The notes beneath the pieces were generated by a model. The model was not told the DNA's origin and searched no databases. It worked only from the letters and a program-made list of their open reading frames with translations. This document shows positions 26,112-35,666 of a DNA stretch of 64,000 bases, in pieces. The translations under genes were made by a program, and so were the position numbers. Source of the DNA: Nocardia sp. NBC_01327 (GTDB lineage: Bacteria; Actinomycetota; Actinomycetes; Mycobacteriales; Mycobacteriaceae); the NCBI RefSeq assembly GCF_035958815.1, contig NZ_CP108383.1, positions 1,240,001 to 1,304,000 of the forward strand. The letters are read 5' to 3'. Positions within the stretch are counted from its first letter, which is position 1, and each line of letters starts with the position of its first letter.

Positions 26112-27866
26112 TCAGTTCGGCGAGCGGCCGTACAGCGCGTATTCGTCCGCCAGCTCCGCCCGCAGCAGCGGTGTCAGGCGTTGGTACTGCGGCGTTTTCC
26201 CCGCACCGAGGTAGATCGGGTCCTCCGCCAGCCAGGACTCGCGGCGCAGTGCGGGCTTGTCGATCTTCCGGGTGGCGGTGACCGGCAGTGCGGCGGTGAT
26301 CCGCACGAACCGCGGCGCCCACTTGGTGCCGAGATCGCTTTGCCGGGCCAGGAATCGGCCGAACTCGGCCGGATCGAACTCCACCCCCGCATCGAGTTCG
26401 AGGGTGGCCATCACCTGGTCACCGGTGCGCGGGTCCGGTACCGGGTAGACCGCCGCCAGTTTCACGCCCGGGAACCGCGCCAGAATCCGCTCCACCGGTG
26501 CGGAGGAGAAGTTCTCGCTGTCCACCCGGATGCGATCGCTGGAACGCCCTGCGAAGTAGAAGAATCCGGCCCCGTCCTGATAGCCGAGATCGCCGGTGCG
26601 GAAGATCGCGCCGTCGACGCGCTCCGCACCGGCCTGCTCATTGCGGTAGTAACCCTCGAACATGGCCGCGCCCGTGGTGTTCACGATCTCGCCGATCGCC
26701 TCCGCGGCATTGACCAGCGCCCCATTATCATCGAAATACGCACGCGGGCACTGCTTTCCGTTCTCGTCGTGAATTTCGATATTCATGAACTCGGGCGCGC
26801 GGCCGAGCGAATTCGGCGGTGAGTCCGGCGACAGCCGAATCACCACCCCGCCCTCGCTCGACCCGTAGCTCTCCACCGGCCGCACCCCGAACCGGCGCGC
26901 GAACTCGTCCCGATCACGCGGCGCGGCCTCGGTCCCGAAGGCGATGCGCAGCTTGGTGTCTCGCTCCAGCGGCGATTCCGGCGCGGCCAGCAGATACGCC
27001 AGTGACCGGCCGACATAGTTGAAATAGGTGGCCCCGAACCGGCGGATATCGGGCAGGAACCCGGAGACCGAGAACCGGCGGCGCATGGTGAATGTGGCGC
27101 CGGTGAACACCGACGGCGCCCAGCACGCCATGATCGCGTTGCCGTGGAACAGCGGCATGGCGTTGTAGGTGACATCCTCGCGAGTCAGCGAACAGTGGTT
27201 CATGGCGCCGAGCGCCGCCAGCCGCCCGGTCGTGCAGATCACGGCCTTCGGTGCGCCGGTGGAACCGGAGGTGAAGGTCAGCAGCAGCCGGGTCGACCGC
27301 TCCCGCGCCTCGGGCGCGACCCGCACAGAATGGGTGGCTGCCGCGGAAAGGCGTTCGAGCCACTCGGGTTCGTCGACGGCCAGGATGCGGTCCGCGTCCA
27401 CTCCGGTGTCCAGCTCGGCGAGCAGGTCGCGCTGCTGCGCATCGGTGAGGATGAGATCGCAGTCCACACCGCGAATATCCGCGGCCAGCTCGCCGCCGCG
27501 CCGGGTCGGATTGATGCCGATCAGCGTCGCACCCGACAGGGCGGCCGCACCGAGCAGGAAGATGTACTCGGGCACATTCTCGAGCAGCACCCCGAGGTGG
27601 AACGGGCGGTCCGGGCGGCGCAGCTCTCCGAGCGCCTCGGCCCGGGTGGCGCATTCCCGCACCACCTCGCCCCAGGTCCAGACGGAATCCTCGAACCGCA
27701 GCCCCGGATGCTCGTCGTGCTCGCGAAGCAGCAGCAGATCGGCGAAGGTCAGACCGCGTTCGGCGACCTCGGCGGGTGTGAGCCGCGGGATCTCGGGGCC
27801 GGACGCCCACAGCGGATTGTCGTGCCTGGGCAGCGGAGTGTCGTGCCTGGGCGAATTGTCGTGCAT
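26112..27866 (-). CDS. FadD-type fatty-acid/acyl-CoA ligase (AMP-binding)
   Basis: 584 residues of the ANL adenylating superfamily. The P-loop TFTSGSTGAPKAVI (about 185-200) is present, then YGSSEG, FRTGDLGYQDG, the hinge GRSSDRIRVDSENFS, and a C-terminal lysine in TATRKIDKPAL. It would activate a carboxylic acid as an acyl-adenylate and transfer it to CoA; chain length is unknown. It resembles FadD17/FadD1-like mycobacterial enzymes. The first 19 residues contain a 7-residue unit in tandem (PRHDTPL, PRHDNPL) encoded by a 21-bp DNA repeat, so the true start could be further in. No good ribosome-binding site precedes ATG 27864-27866. Confidence 0.85.
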   Translation of the reverse strand: MHDNSPRHDTPLPRHDNPLWASGPEIPRLTPAEVAERGLTFADLLLLREHDEHPGLRFEDSVWTWGEVVRECATRAEALGELRRPDRPFHLGVLLENVPEYIFLLGAAALSGATLIGINPTRRGGELAADIRGVDCDLILTDAQQRDLLAELDTGVDADRILAVDEPEWLERLSAAATHSVRVAPEARERSTRLLLTFTSGSTGAPKAVICTTGRLAALGAMNHCSLTREDVTYNAMPLFHGNAIMACWAPSVFTGATFTMRRRFSVSGFLPDIRRFGATYFNYVGRSLAYLLAAPESPLERDTKLRIAFGTEAAPRDRDEFARRFGVRPVESYGSSEGGVVIRLSPDSPPNSLGRAPEFMNIEIHDENGKQCPRAYFDDNGALVNAAEAIGEIVNTTGAAMFEGYYRNEQAGAERVDGAIFRTGDLGYQDGAGFFYFAGRSSDRIRVDSENFSSAPVERILARFPGVKLAAVYPVPDPRTGDQVMATLELDAGVEFDPAEFGRFLARQSDLGTKWAPRFVRITAALPVTATRKIDKPALRRESWLAEDPIYLGAGKTPQYQRLTPLLRAELADEYALYGRSPN

Positions 27867-27867
27867 G
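27810..27867 (-). repeat. 21-bp in-frame tandem repeat at the ligase start
   Basis: Two 21-bp units (27810-27830 and 27831-27851) and a partial third up to the ATG, sharing TGTCGTGCCTGGG. They encode the repeated PRHDxPL at the N-terminus of the acyl-CoA ligase. Confidence 0.75.
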
Positions 27868-27906
27868 ACAACACTCTGCCCCGGACTCTGCCGCGCCGGA
27901 GCGGGT

Positions 27907-28305
27907 TCAGGCGCCGAAAGCCCGGTCACTGGGAACGATCTCGCGGCCGAGCGGCATCAGCGAGATCGGGATGAGCTTGAGGTTGGCCCAGGCGAACGGG
28001 ATTCCGATAATGGTGATGGCCAGGGCAATGCTGGTGAACAGATGCCCGAGCGCCAGCCACCAGCCGGCGACGATGATCCAGATGACATTGCCGAGCATCG
28101 ACGCCACCCCCGCACCCGGCTTCTCGACCGCCTCCCGCCCGAACGGGAAGAGTACGAACGAGGCGATGCGGAACGAGGCGATGCCCCACGGAATGGTCAC
28201 GATCAGCACGCAGCAGATGAGCCCCGCGATCACATAACCCACGGCCATCCAGAATCCGACCAGCACGAGCCACAGGACGTTCAGAATCAACTGGATCGGT
28301 TTCAC
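27907..28305 (-). CDS. YccF-family membrane protein
   Basis: 132 residues made of two repeats of the YccF domain: ILNVLWLVLVGFWMAVGYV ... IPWGIASFRIASFVLFPFG and LGNVIWIIVAGWWLALGHL ... IPFAWANLKLIPISLMPLG. Four transmembrane segments are predicted. The family is widespread and uncharacterised. The GTG at 28303-28305 follows GGAAGG. It stands just upstream of the acyl-CoA ligase on the same strand (40 bp), so they may be cotranscribed. Confidence 0.85.
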   Translation of the reverse strand: MKPIQLILNVLWLVLVGFWMAVGYVIAGLICCVLIVTIPWGIASFRIASFVLFPFGREAVEKPGAGVASMLGNVIWIIVAGWWLALGHLFTSIALAITIIGIPFAWANLKLIPISLMPLGREIVPSDRAFGA

Positions 28306-28646
28306 CCTTCCAGCATGCCAGCGCCGCGGGGGTGTCCACCACGGGGAGAACCCTGACTTATGGGTGGGGGTACCGCTCAGGGTGTGCGGGATTCGCAGCG
28401 CGGGGCCCGAGTCCTCCGCTACCTGAATTCATTATTGCTAATATTCCGCTAATGATCTCGAGTGCCTCACGGTGGCTCGAGATCGCCTATTAATCGCTCT
28501 CGGAGTTGAAGATTCAAGTCTTGATAGCAATCTGAGGCCTGTGCATCGAACGCCCACCTGGGCAATAGCACACCATTAGCAAACTATTGTGCCGGTAGGC
28601 GGCACCCATGGTGCCGCCCAGCCGGGTCGTGCGCGTTACTCGGTGC
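28306..28646. promoter_or_regulatory. AT-richer intergenic region with two inverted repeats
   Basis: A 341-bp gap between yccF and eis, no convincing gene. It holds GATCTCGAG (28454-28462) with its exact complement at 28476-28484, and GGCGGCACC (28598-28606) with its complement at 28610-28618. The second is a likely terminator for eis. The AT-rich stretch around 28430-28460 may carry the yccF promoter. Confidence 0.5.
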
Positions 28647-29852
28647 TCAGAAGAACCAGCCGAGTTCCGGATCGCGTTCGGCGGTGAAGGCTGTGTCGAA
28701 TGCCCGCAGCACGCCCGCGTCCTTGGCCTGGATTCGGTTGGCGGCGGCGAAGACTCGGGCCCGGTGCGCGCCGAAGTACAGGCTGCCGAGTACGTCGATG
28801 CCGAGTTCCAGTTCGGCCGGACGGCTGGTGGGCGTGCACTCGGCGACCCCGTCGCGCACCCGCAGGGCGAAGGTGCCGCCGGCATTGCGGAACGGATCCT
28901 GCACTGTCAGTACGGTATCGAGGTCCTGCTGGTAGGTGCGGGCGGACAGCGCCGCCGGTACATCCATGACCCGGGCCCACAGTCCGTCGTAGCGGGCCGT
29001 GGTGCGGACCAGCCGCGGATTGGTCACCAGCAGGGGGAGTGGGTCGTCGTCGGTGAGTGACGCCTCCACCTTCTTCAACAGGTCCAGGCTCAGCAGGACC
29101 CGCCACAGTGCGGCATGCGCCTCGGGCGTGACCGCGCGGAACTCCGCGACGGTCGCGACGGATTCGTCATTGCGCCACTGACGGCGGTACAGCACATAGC
29201 CGTCCGGATGAGTGAGCACGAACAGTGAGGACGCGCCCTCGCGATGGCGCTCCGGATCGGCGAACCAGATATTCCAATTGGCGTCCGGGCGGGCCTGGCC
29301 ACCGGGGACCACGCGCCGCCAGCGGTCGTAGACCTCACGGATATGGTCCTGCGCCGCTGCCAGTGTGGAGGTCCGCACGCCACCGGGATCCGGTGCGGTG
29401 GGCCGGAATTCGGCCTGCGCCCGATCGATGCTGACGGCATTCTCCACCGTGGCCGGGCCGTATCCGAAGCGCCCGTAGATGGTGCCCTCGCTGGCGGTGA
29501 AGATGGTGAGCGGTATGCCCTCGGCCTCGGTGCGCTCGTGCTGCGCGGTGTAGAGCGCGCGCAGAATGCCGCGCCGCCGATGGGTGGGGGCGACCGTCAC
29601 CGCGGAAACACCGGCCGCCTGCACCGTGGCCGCACCGGGCACGGTGATCGTCATGGTCCGGTCCACGGTATGCCCGACGATCCGCCCCTCGTCGACCGCG
29701 ACGATCGCCCGGTCGATGGGGAACAGACCCGGAATATTCTCGATTTCGGGCTGGTCGTAGCGCATGCCGAAGCACACTTCGGCCAGCTCCAGAATTGCCG
29801 GCCAGTCGCTCTCGGTGGCCGAACGCAGGGTAATGCCATTCGTCGATGCCAT
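28647..29852 (-). CDS. eis: Eis-family N-acetyltransferase
   Basis: 401 residues with the three-part Eis architecture: a GNAT domain with the acetyl-CoA loop VTVAPTHRRRGILRAL (about 85-100), a second GNAT-like domain, and an SCP2-like C-terminal domain (LGSLYFGAHRA...AANRI). It ends in GWFF, providing the C-terminal Phe carboxylate that serves as base in mycobacterial Eis. Eis proteins acetylate several amines, including aminoglycosides and lysine side chains. The ATG at 29850-29852 fits the family; an upstream ATG adds twelve unrelated residues. A long G-run tract lies upstream on the coding strand. Confidence 0.9.
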   Translation of the reverse strand: MASTNGITLRSATESDWPAILELAEVCFGMRYDQPEIENIPGLFPIDRAIVAVDEGRIVGHTVDRTMTITVPGAATVQAAGVSAVTVAPTHRRRGILRALYTAQHERTEAEGIPLTIFTASEGTIYGRFGYGPATVENAVSIDRAQAEFRPTAPDPGGVRTSTLAAAQDHIREVYDRWRRVVPGGQARPDANWNIWFADPERHREGASSLFVLTHPDGYVLYRRQWRNDESVATVAEFRAVTPEAHAALWRVLLSLDLLKKVEASLTDDDPLPLLVTNPRLVRTTARYDGLWARVMDVPAALSARTYQQDLDTVLTVQDPFRNAGGTFALRVRDGVAECTPTSRPAELELGIDVLGSLYFGAHRARVFAAANRIQAKDAGVLRAFDTAFTAERDPELGWFF

Positions 29853-29924
29853 GGTTCGACCATCCCATGAATCCGGCATCCCGCGCATTCGGTTTTCCCT
29901 CCGTGTGGCGCCACCCGCCCCCGA

Positions 29925-30330
29925 TCACCCTCGGATGGCGCCACACGACCCCCTGGTCCCCCCCGGTGGAACGCCGGCCCCCCCGACCTGGCGCGTCCCC
30001 CGACCAGCGCCGCCCCCCCCGGCAACGCTGCCCACGTCCCCCCGGGCCGGCGCTCGCCCCCGGACCAGCCTCCGGCTGGCGCCCCCAAGCCCCCCGGCTC
30101 GGTGTGCCCCAGCCCCCCGAGTTGTGTTGCTACCCCGTCCCCCGAACCGGCCTGCCCCTCCGAACGAGCCTGTCCCCCCGGACCGACTCGCCCCCCCAGG
30201 CCAGTTGTTCCCCTGATCAGCGTTCGTCCCCCGACAAGCGCTGACAGATTGTTGCCCCCCCGGCATCCCCTTGATGTGAACCCCGACCCCCGAGTTGTCT
30301 CGCTACCCCGTCCCCCCGGACGATGTCCCG
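29925..30330 (-). repeat. G-run tract (possible G-quadruplex cluster) upstream of eis
   Basis: About 400 bp in which runs of four to eight G on the minus strand (C on plus) recur every 10-20 bp, more than twenty in all. Within it a roughly 32-bp segment (CGAGTTGTGTTGCTACCCCG at 30118-30137) recurs imperfectly at about 30291-30310. No gene is credible here: Gly/Arg/Pro-rich frames lack ribosome-binding sites. The tract fills most of the 494-bp gap between eis and the next small ORF. Confidence 0.8.
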
Positions 30331-30346
30331 GCGATCGGCGGATCGA

Positions 30347-30445
30347 TCAGTGCGGAGCGAGTGCCATGATGATGTTGATGAGATTGCCGATTGCGGCGGT
30401 GGCGTTCGCGGCGATGGAAGAGCCGGCATCGAGCAGGTACAGCAT
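30347..30445 (-). CDS. 32-residue hydrophobic small protein
   Basis: A 32-codon ORF starting MLYLLDAGSSIAANATAA and ending MALAPH, with a hydrophobic helix in the second half. The ATG at 30443-30445 is preceded by GAGAGGGAATCATC, the same strong ribosome-binding sequence as the 30-codon ORF at 10650. Three perfect palindromes lie within 120 bp upstream, suggesting tight control. No known family recognised. It could be a membrane peptide, toxin or regulator; that it is translated is inferred from the ribosome-binding site only. Confidence 0.5.
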   Translation of the reverse strand: MLYLLDAGSSIAANATAAIGNLINIIMALAPH

Positions 30446-30463
30446 GATGATTCCCTCTCAGCT

Positions 30464-30563
30464 GTATGTGCCTGTGGCACATACTCTTTCGTTTCCCGTT
30501 GAGATCGTTTCGATCTCGTGAGAACAACAATGCCGGGGGTCGCTGTCGATCTTCTTAAGAAGA
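30464..30563 (-). promoter_or_regulatory. Three palindromes upstream of the 32-codon ORF
   Basis: GTATGTGCC/GGCACATAC with a 3-bp centre (30464-30484), GAGATCG/CGATCTC with a 3-bp centre (30501-30517), and the perfect 14-bp TCTTCTTAAGAAGA (30550-30563). They are spaced at about 35-45 bp and end 18 bp before the start codon. Operators for a dimeric regulator or RNA hairpins are both possible. Confidence 0.5.
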
Positions 30564-30622
30564 CCTTGCAGTCCACGTTAACGCCGGGAGCGGCTGTGCG
30601 ATAAGGGCTTCCGATACGACGA

Positions 30623-30652
30623 AACCCGCCTCCGTTGTGCCGGAGGCGGGTT
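30623..30652 (-). terminator. Terminator of the first citrate synthase gene
   Basis: A perfect 12-bp stem AACCCGCCTCCG (30623-30634) with its complement at 30641-30652 and a 6-nt loop, 26 bp past the gltA stop. Confidence 0.85.
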
Positions 30653-30678
30653 CGATGTCAGGTACTGCGGGGCGGGGC

Positions 30679-31992
<1,314 letters not shown>

Positions 31993-32171
31993 GGAAGGAT
32001 CCCTCTCAGGCTTGAAACCATAGGCATCGGCGGGTGGCGACGACGCGCTTGCGTCAACGCTAGCCGCTGTCCAGTACGCCCGACTAACGAGGGTCACCAA
32101 TAACTACCTCACAGTCACTTCGCTGCCAGGTGAGATTAGAGGCTCTCATGTGCTATTGGCATGAAACGCGC

Positions 32172-33455
32172 TCAGGTGGTCTGCAACTGCGAATGCGCAC
32201 GTACCACCCGATAACGCACAAAAGCGGGGAAGACCAGCGCCGCGACGACCATGCCCAGTACCACCAGGACACCGCCGCCCGCCGCTGCTGCAGCAGTACC
32301 CACCGCGGCCGCCGCGAAACCGTGCGCAACATCACCGATTCGAGGTCCGCCCGCCACCACCACGATGAAGACGCCCTGCAGGCGGCCGCGCATCTCGTCG
32401 GTGGCCACCGACTGCAGCATGGTGGTGCGCAATGCCGCGGAGAACATATCGACCGCACCGCCGAAGGCCAAGCAGGCGAAGGCGATCCACAGCGCGACCG
32501 TGGTGCTCAGCGCATGCCCGGCCGCGCCGACGGCCAGGCCGAAGCCGACCATGCCGAGGCCCCACAGCACGATGCAGACCACAACGGCCAAGCCCTGCCT
32601 GCGAATTCGGGTCAGCCAGCCCGAGAAGACGCCGCCGAGCACCGCGCCGACCGACATGGCGGCGAAGAGCAGGCCCAGTGCGGTGCCGCCGGAATTGCTG
32701 CCGGGGAACGTATCCAGCGAGATCTGCGGGAACAGCGCGCGCGGCATGCCGAAGACCATGGCCACCACATCGACGGCGAAGGACGCCAACAGGATTCGCT
32801 GCGTGGCGAGGTAGACGAAACCGTCCAGCACCTCGCGCAATCCGGCCCGGCGGGCCGTGCCGGTGGGCGGGATCGGGGGCAGCTTCCAGATCGCCCACAG
32901 TGTGGCGAGCAGGAAGACCGAGTCGATCAGATACAGCGTGGCCAGACCGCTGAACGGAATCAGCATGCCCGCCGTCACCGGTCCGGCGATCGCGCCGAAC
33001 TGCATGACCGTCATGCTCAGCGAATTGGCCGCGGGCAATTGCTCCTGCGGCAGCAGGCGCGGGTAGATGGCCGCGCGGGCAGGCTGATTCATCGCGAAGA
33101 AGGCCTGCTGCACCGAGAACAGCACCAGCACCACCCACGGATTGTTCAGGCCCGCGGCCGCCTGCCCCCAGAAGGCGACCGAGGTCAGGCCGGTGCCGGT
33201 GCTGGTGATCAGCAGCATCTTCCGGCGATCCATGACATCGGCGAGCGCACCGCCCCAGAGCCCGAACACGATGAGCGGAATCAGGCCGAACAGTCCGGCC
33301 AGCCCGACATAGGAGGAGCTGTGCGTCATGTCGTACAGCTGCTTGGGTACCGCGACCACCGAGAGCTGCGCGCCGATCACCGTGACGATGCCGGTGGTCC
33401 AGAGCCTCCGGTAGTCGGGATTGCGTAAGGGGGTTATATCGGCGAGCAGCTTCAC
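32172..33455 (-). CDS. MFS transporter, EntS/MFS_3-like exporter
   Basis: 427 residues with about twelve transmembrane segments and the MFS loop GGALADVMDRRKML between helices 2 and 3. The N-terminal LADITPLRNPDYRRLW and the motif LYDMTHSSSYVGL place it in the MFS_3 group that includes the enterobactin exporter EntS. The substrate could be a siderophore or a drug. The GTG at 33453-33455 is used; an upstream ATG reads through a near-palindromic promoter region. Its 5' region carries TTAGCCAGCCTAA, loosely like an iron-responsive site. It is followed by gltA on the same strand. Confidence 0.82.
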   Translation of the reverse strand: MKLLADITPLRNPDYRRLWTTGIVTVIGAQLSVVAVPKQLYDMTHSSSYVGLAGLFGLIPLIVFGLWGGALADVMDRRKMLLITSTGTGLTSVAFWGQAAAGLNNPWVVLVLFSVQQAFFAMNQPARAAIYPRLLPQEQLPAANSLSMTVMQFGAIAGPVTAGMLIPFSGLATLYLIDSVFLLATLWAIWKLPPIPPTGTARRAGLREVLDGFVYLATQRILLASFAVDVVAMVFGMPRALFPQISLDTFPGSNSGGTALGLLFAAMSVGAVLGGVFSGWLTRIRRQGLAVVVCIVLWGLGMVGFGLAVGAAGHALSTTVALWIAFACLAFGGAVDMFSAALRTTMLQSVATDEMRGRLQGVFIVVVAGGPRIGDVAHGFAAAAVGTAAAAAGGGVLVVLGMVVAALVFPAFVRYRVVRAHSQLQTT

Positions 33456-33465
33456 CGCGGTGACA

Positions 33466-33497
33466 TTAGCCAGCCTAAACACAGCTTGGCTAGGCAA
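33466..33497. promoter_or_regulatory. Two near-palindromes upstream of the MFS exporter
   Basis: TTAGCCAGCCTAA (33466-33478) and TTGGCTAGGCAA (33486-33497) are nearly self-complementary and 7 bp apart, 10-40 bp upstream of the GTG. They resemble half-sites of DtxR/IdeR boxes but do not fit the 19-bp consensus. Confidence 0.35.
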
Positions 33498-33592
33498 TTT
33501 GGGAGAAACATCCCACCATTTGAGAGTGTTTTATCCCACGAGTTTTAACGTTGCCCTGACATGCGCGGATCCGCACTGCCGCGCGGAATTGT

Positions 33593-34318
33593 TCAGGGCT
33601 GTAGACGTTCGACCTTCATCGCCGAAACCTCGGTGGTGCCCGGCTCCAAGGTCATCTTGAGCCGATTGTGCATCCGGCTGCGCCGCCCCTGCCAGAACTC
33701 CACCGTCTCCGGCTGAATCTGGAATCCGCCCCAGAACGGCGGCACCGGAACGACATCCAGCTCGGCGAACCGCTCGGTGGTGGCCTCCCACTGCTCGTCC
33801 AGCCCGGCCCGCGAACCGATGGTGCGCGACTGCTGTGACGCCCACGCGCCCAGCTGCGAACCCCGCGGCCGCGAGCGCCAGTAGACCTCGGTGACCTCGG
33901 CCGCGACCCGGCGCACCGGACCGCGCACCGTCACCTGCCTGCCCAGCGCCGGCCAGACGAAAGTCGCCGACGCATAGGGCGTCGCGGTGAGCTGGCGGCC
34001 CTTGAACGATTCGTAATTCGTGTAAAAAGTCACACCTTCGGGCGAGAGGCCCTTGCACAGCACGGTCCGCGAGGACGGTTGCGGACCCGAGTCGGTGATT
34101 TCCACGGTGGCCAGCACCATCGCATTCGAATCGGTGATCCCGGCACTGGTCGCGTGCTCGATCCAGTTGCGCAGCAACGGTTCCCAGCCGTCCGCCAGCC
34201 AGCTCTCGTCGAGGTCGGTATCCAGGCCCGGATGATTGTCTCCGGCGTCCACTCCGTACTCCACGCGCATGGCGGCGATATCGAGGTCGGGAGTGGCGTA
34301 ATTCTCCTGGTCGGGCAT
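33593..34318 (-). CDS. pdxH: Pyridoxamine 5'-phosphate oxidase
   Basis: 241 residues, FMN-dependent oxidase making pyridoxal phosphate from PNP/PMP. Visible elements: N-terminal [33 protein letters not shown] (FMN phosphate contacts), [16 protein letters not shown], and the C-terminal [20 protein letters not shown]. The usual end of E. coli PdxH (RLAP) reads RLQP here. The ATG at 34316-34318 is preceded by a 14-bp palindrome 10 bp upstream. Divergent from citA. PLP supply would serve the aminotransferases DapC and SerC in this window, though no direct regulation is shown. Confidence 0.93.
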   Translation of the reverse strand: MPDQENYATPDLDIAAMRVEYGVDAGDNHPGLDTDLDESWLADGWEPLLRNWIEHATSAGITDSNAMVLATVEITDSGPQPSSRTVLCKGLSPEGVTFYTNYESFKGRQLTATPYASATFVWPALGRQVTVRGPVRRVAAEVTEVYWRSRPRGSQLGAWASQQSRTIGSRAGLDEQWEATTERFAELDVVPVPPFWGGFQIQPETVEFWQGRRSRMHNRLKMTLEPGTTEVSAMKVERLQP

Positions 34319-34328
34319 GGGCCAGACG

Positions 34329-34342
34329 TTACTCCGGAGTAA
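34329..34342. promoter_or_regulatory. Perfect 14-bp palindrome between pdxH and citA
   Basis: TTACTCCGGAGTAA lies in the 101-bp divergent promoter region, 10 bp from the pdxH start and 77 bp from the citA start. It is a good candidate operator for either gene. Confidence 0.5.
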
Positions 34343-34419
34343 TGCGCGCGTTAAGGTCTAAATGAACGGCGTGGCTGCCCAAAGATCGGGCGGCCCGACT
34401 TTGCAAGGAGAGTCACAAC

Positions 34420-35559
34420 ATGACTGCCAGCGCTGCGACCAGCCCTGTCATCCCAGCTGACTTCGTCAGCGGTCTCGAAGGCGTGGTGGCATTCACCACC
34501 GATATCGCCGAACCGGACAAGGACGGTGGTGCGCTCCGGTATCGCGGCGTCGATATCGAGGACCTGGTCGCGAACCGGGTCACCTTCGGCGACGTCTGGT
34601 CCCTCCTGGTGGACGGCGAATTCGGACACGGGCTGCCGCCCGCCGAGCCGTTCCCGCTGCCGATCCACACCGGCGACGTGCGGGTCGACGTGCAGGCCGG
34701 CCTGGCCATGCTCGCCCCGATCTGGGGCTACCAGCCGCTGCTGGACATCGACGACGACACCGCCCGCGACAATCTGGCCCGCGCCTCGGTCATGGCGCTG
34801 TCCTATGTCGCCCAGTCGGCGCGCGGCATCTACCAGCCCGCCGTGCCGCAGAAGAAGATCGACGAGTGCACCACCATTACCGAGCGGTTCATGACCCGCT
34901 GGAAGGGTGACCCGGACCCCAAGCACACCGAGGCCATCGACGCCTACTGGGTGTCCGCCGCCGAGCACGGCATGAACGCCTCCACCTTCACCGCCCGCGT
35001 CATCGCCTCCACCGGCGCCGATGTGGCCGCCTCGCTGTCCGGCGCCATCGGTGCCATGTCCGGCCCGCTGCACGGCGGCGCCCCCGCCCGCGTGCTTCCC
35101 ATGATCGAAGCGGTCGAGCAGTCCGGTGATGCGCGTGCCCTGGTCAAGGGCATTCTGGACCGCAAGGAAAAGCTCATGGGCTTCGGCCACCGGGTGTACC
35201 GGGCCGAGGATCCCCGCGCCCGCGTGCTGCGTGCCACGGCCCAGCGCCTGGACGCCCCGCGCTACGAGGTCGCCGCCGCACTCGAGCAGGCCGCCCTCGC
35301 CGAACTGCGCGAGCGCCGCCCCGACCGCGCCATCGAGACCAATGTCGAGTTCTGGGCCGCCGTCATCCTCGACTTCGCCGAGGTTCCGGCGCACATGATG
35401 CCCGCCATGTTCACCTGCGGCCGCACCGCCGGCTGGTGTGCGCACATCCTCGAGCAGAAGAAGCTCGGCAAGCTGGTCCGCCCAGCCGCCATCTACACCG
35501 GCCCGGCCCCGCGCCTGCCCGAGGCAGTGACCGGCTGGGAAACGGTCGTCCGCAAGTAA
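34420..35559 (+). CDS. citA: Second citrate synthase (CitA-type)
   Basis: 379 residues, orthologous to M. tuberculosis CitA (Rv0889c); related enzymes act as citrate or 2-methylcitrate synthases. Catalytic His218 (GPLHGGAP) and His257 (MGFGHRVYR) are present. The position of the catalytic Asp is Glu310 (TNVEFWAAV) rather than the Asp of the NVDF motif, which I believe is also so in CitA orthologues. The ATG at 34420 follows AAGGAGAGTCACAAC. Compared with GltA it lacks the N-terminal beta domain. It is divergent from pdxH, with a palindromic terminator downstream. Confidence 0.92.
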   Translation: MTASAATSPVIPADFVSGLEGVVAFTTDIAEPDKDGGALRYRGVDIEDLVANRVTFGDVWSLLVDGEFGHGLPPAEPFPLPIHTGDVRVDVQAGLAMLAPIWGYQPLLDIDDDTARDNLARASVMALSYVAQSARGIYQPAVPQKKIDECTTITERFMTRWKGDPDPKHTEAIDAYWVSAAEHGMNASTFTARVIASTGADVAASLSGAIGAMSGPLHGGAPARVLPMIEAVEQSGDARALVKGILDRKEKLMGFGHRVYRAEDPRARVLRATAQRLDAPRYEVAAALEQAALAELRERRPDRAIETNVEFWAAVILDFAEVPAHMMPAMFTCGRTAGWCAHILEQKKLGKLVRPAAIYTGPAPRLPEAVTGWETVVRK

Positions 35560-35612
35560 GCGGTATCCCGATGAGGGCTGTGTCTCTATAAGGGAAGCGC
35601 TCCAATACAGTT

Positions 35613-35646
35613 CGCGGCTCGCAACGGAATTCCGTTGCGAGCCGCG
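35613..35646. terminator. Bidirectional terminator, perfect 34-bp palindrome
   Basis: Arms of 17 bp (CGCGGCTCGCAACGGAA and complement) meet at GGAATTCC with no spacer, between convergent citA and the RDD gene. The flanks ACAG and CTGT extend the pairing. Confidence 0.85.
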
Positions 35647-35666
35647 CTGTTTCGAGCCCGAGGCTG

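Noticed and set aside
29925..30266. 113-codon Gly-rich minus-strand frame
   Set aside because: It simply translates the G-run tract; no ribosome-binding site.
32130..33428. 432-codon plus-strand open frame
   Set aside because: His/Gln/Arg-rich antisense of the MFS exporter.
33466..33497. Canonical IdeR iron box
   Set aside because: Half-sites are shifted and do not fit the 19-bp consensus, so only a weak regulatory site is listed.
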